This document shows, piece after piece, positions 13,496-14,394 of a stretch of DNA of 14,394 nucleotides (the first letter of the stretch is position 1; each line of letters begins with the position of its first letter). Made by a program: the position numbers and the translations under genes. A model generated the notes under the pieces. That model did no database searches. It saw only the letters and a list, made by a program, of their open reading frames with translations, and was not told the origin of the DNA. This stretch comes from Pseudomonadota bacterium. Its GTDB lineage: Bacteria; Pseudomonadota; Gammaproteobacteria; Xanthomonadales; Xanthomonadaceae. The stretch lies in contig JAFAFY010000077.1 in NCBI GenBank assembly GCA_023423235.1, positions 1 to 14,394 on the forward strand, in the 5' to 3' direction.

Positions 13496-14394
13496 CCCAG
13501 GGCCTTGCGCAGCCGCGCCAGCATGCGTTCCGCCGTGGCCGCATCCAGCGGCCCCAGCATGCCGCGTGCGGCCTCGGGCACGTGCGCGGCCGTCGCGCCG
13601 TCCGCGTCGAACACGTAGTGCGCGAACACCTCGCGCCAGATCGCGCGCTGGTGCGGCGGCAGTTCGCGCAGGGTCAGCATCGCCAGCTGCAGCGCGTGCA
13701 CCGGCGAGGCCATCCACGCCGGCGTGTCGCGCCACCAGTAGTTGACCAGCACGTTGAAGCCGTCGAGCGCGGCCATGTGGTGCCACCACATGCCGGGAAT
13801 CAGCACCGCGTCGCCGGGGCCGAGCTCGGCCACCAGCGCATGCCGCCAGGCTTGCGCGAAGCGCGGGAAACGCTGCAGGTCGGGCGCATCGGGATCGACC
13901 AGGCTCACCGGCTGGCCGGCGGGGGTGAATTCCAGCGGGCCGATATAGAGGTTGCGCAGCTGGTCGGGCGGAAACAGTGTCACCCGGCGCCGGCCGGCGA
14001 CCACACAGGCCAGGTTGTCGGGCAGGTCCTGGTGGGTCGGTACGCGGCTGCGGTTGCCGATCCAGATGCTGGCCAGCGGATCGCGCGCGCCAAGATCCAG
14101 GGCGTTCTCCGCCTGCAGCCCGGGCAGGAAGGTGTCGAGCGTGGTCGCGCCGAGATAGATCATCGGTGCGGCGGCGTCGTCGAGGTAGTTCACCAGGGTG
14201 TTGAGCGCGACGCTCAGCGGTACCTGTTCCTGGCGGAAGTTGAAGCCCTGCAGCGTCTCGTCGTAGAAGATGCGCCCGTGCGCGTCGGGCGGCGCGGTCA
14301 TCGCGGTGGCGGGCAGGGCATCGTTGGCGAACCGGCGCAGATAGGCCGCGGCCGCGCGCGGCCCGTGCTGCGCGGCGCGCACGGCAGGCCAGTG
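13489..14394 (-). CDS. Cupin-like (cupin_8/JmjC-type) domain protein, N terminus cut by window edge
   Basis: The 301 visible residues begin inside the protein (HWPAVRAAQHGPRAAAAYL); the frame stays open to the right edge, so the true start lies outside. A GTG at 14382 is in frame but interrupts the family pattern RHWPAV. The domain resembles cupin_8 (JmjC-like) proteins. The metal-binding HxD is in THQDLPDN (His codon at 14032-14034), and the distal His is in PGMWWHHM. These suggest a 2-oxoglutarate/Fe(II)-dependent oxygenase or hydroxylase fold, though the substrate is unknown. In Xanthomonadaceae and Caulobacterales such proteins are often encoded with TonB-dependent receptors, SapC-like proteins and tryptophan-halogenase-like proteins in carbohydrate utilisation loci. 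The LacI regulator and GH3 enzyme next door fit that setting. The C terminus ends at a short tandem repeat. Confidence 0.87.
   Translation of the reverse strand, partial: HWPAVRAAQHGPRAAAAYLRRFANDALPATAMTAPPDAHGRIFYDETLQGFNFRQEQVPLSVALNTLVNYLDDAAAPMIYLGATTLDTFLPGLQAENALDLGARDPLASIWIGNRSRVPTHQDLPDNLACVVAGRRRVTLFPPDQLRNLYIGPLEFTPAGQPVSLVDPDAPDLQRFPRFAQAWRHALVAELGPGDAVLIPGMWWHHMAALDGFNVLVNYWWRDTPAWMASPVHALQLAMLTLRELPPHQRAIWREVFAHYVFDADGATAAHVPEAARGMLGPLDAATAERMLARLRKALGG

Overview
The window looks like chromosomal DNA from a high-GC gammaproteobacterium of the Xanthomonadaceae/Lysobacteraceae type (Lysobacter, Luteimonas, Stenotrophomonas, Xanthomonas relatives). The reasons are the very high GC with strong G/C third-position bias, a dipeptidyl peptidase IV resembling the Stenotrophomonas enzyme, a Coa1-family protein with a proline-rich N terminus, and a LacI regulator, ExoP-type GH3 enzyme and cupin-like protein of the kind found in carbohydrate loci of this group. 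The genus is inferred. Ten protein genes are supported, two of them cut by the window edges. No RNA gene, insertion sequence or CRISPR array is visible.

Left block (1-4219, all minus strand). In transcription order: a secreted dipeptidyl peptidase IV (S9B), a small membrane-anchored Coa1-family protein, and a secreted DUF885 peptidase-like protein that runs off the left edge. Gaps are only 55 and 70 bp, so these are probably one operon for periplasmic peptide degradation, with the Coa1 protein as an unexplained passenger.

Middle block (4492-6776, plus strand). A leaderless two-module protein (EF-hand-like repeats followed by a class-3-type alpha/beta-hydrolase lipase with GHSLGG) is followed by an ankyrin-repeat protein. 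Lipase plus a small repeat protein, with locally lower GC at the lipase N terminus, fits an effector/immunity-like pair. This is the most interesting part of the window. No secretion-system gene lies in view, so the assignment is inference.

Right block (7007-14394). On the minus strand are a SotB-type sugar efflux transporter, a YfcG-type glutathione S-transferase and a large lipoprotein GH3 beta-glucosidase of the ExoP/CelD type. A LacI-family regulator is divergent from the glucosidase. A cupin_8/JmjC-like protein, convergent with lacI, runs off the right edge. The glucosidase-lacI intergenic region carries a near-perfect LacI-type operator (TGACAGCGTTGTCA) just downstream of a candidate -10 box for the glucosidase gene. 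It also has a hairpin in the glucosidase leader and two ATTGC/GCAAT inverted repeats in front of lacI. The combination suggests a glucan-oligosaccharide utilisation locus controlled by this LacI protein, probably continuing to the right of the window with a TonB-dependent receptor.
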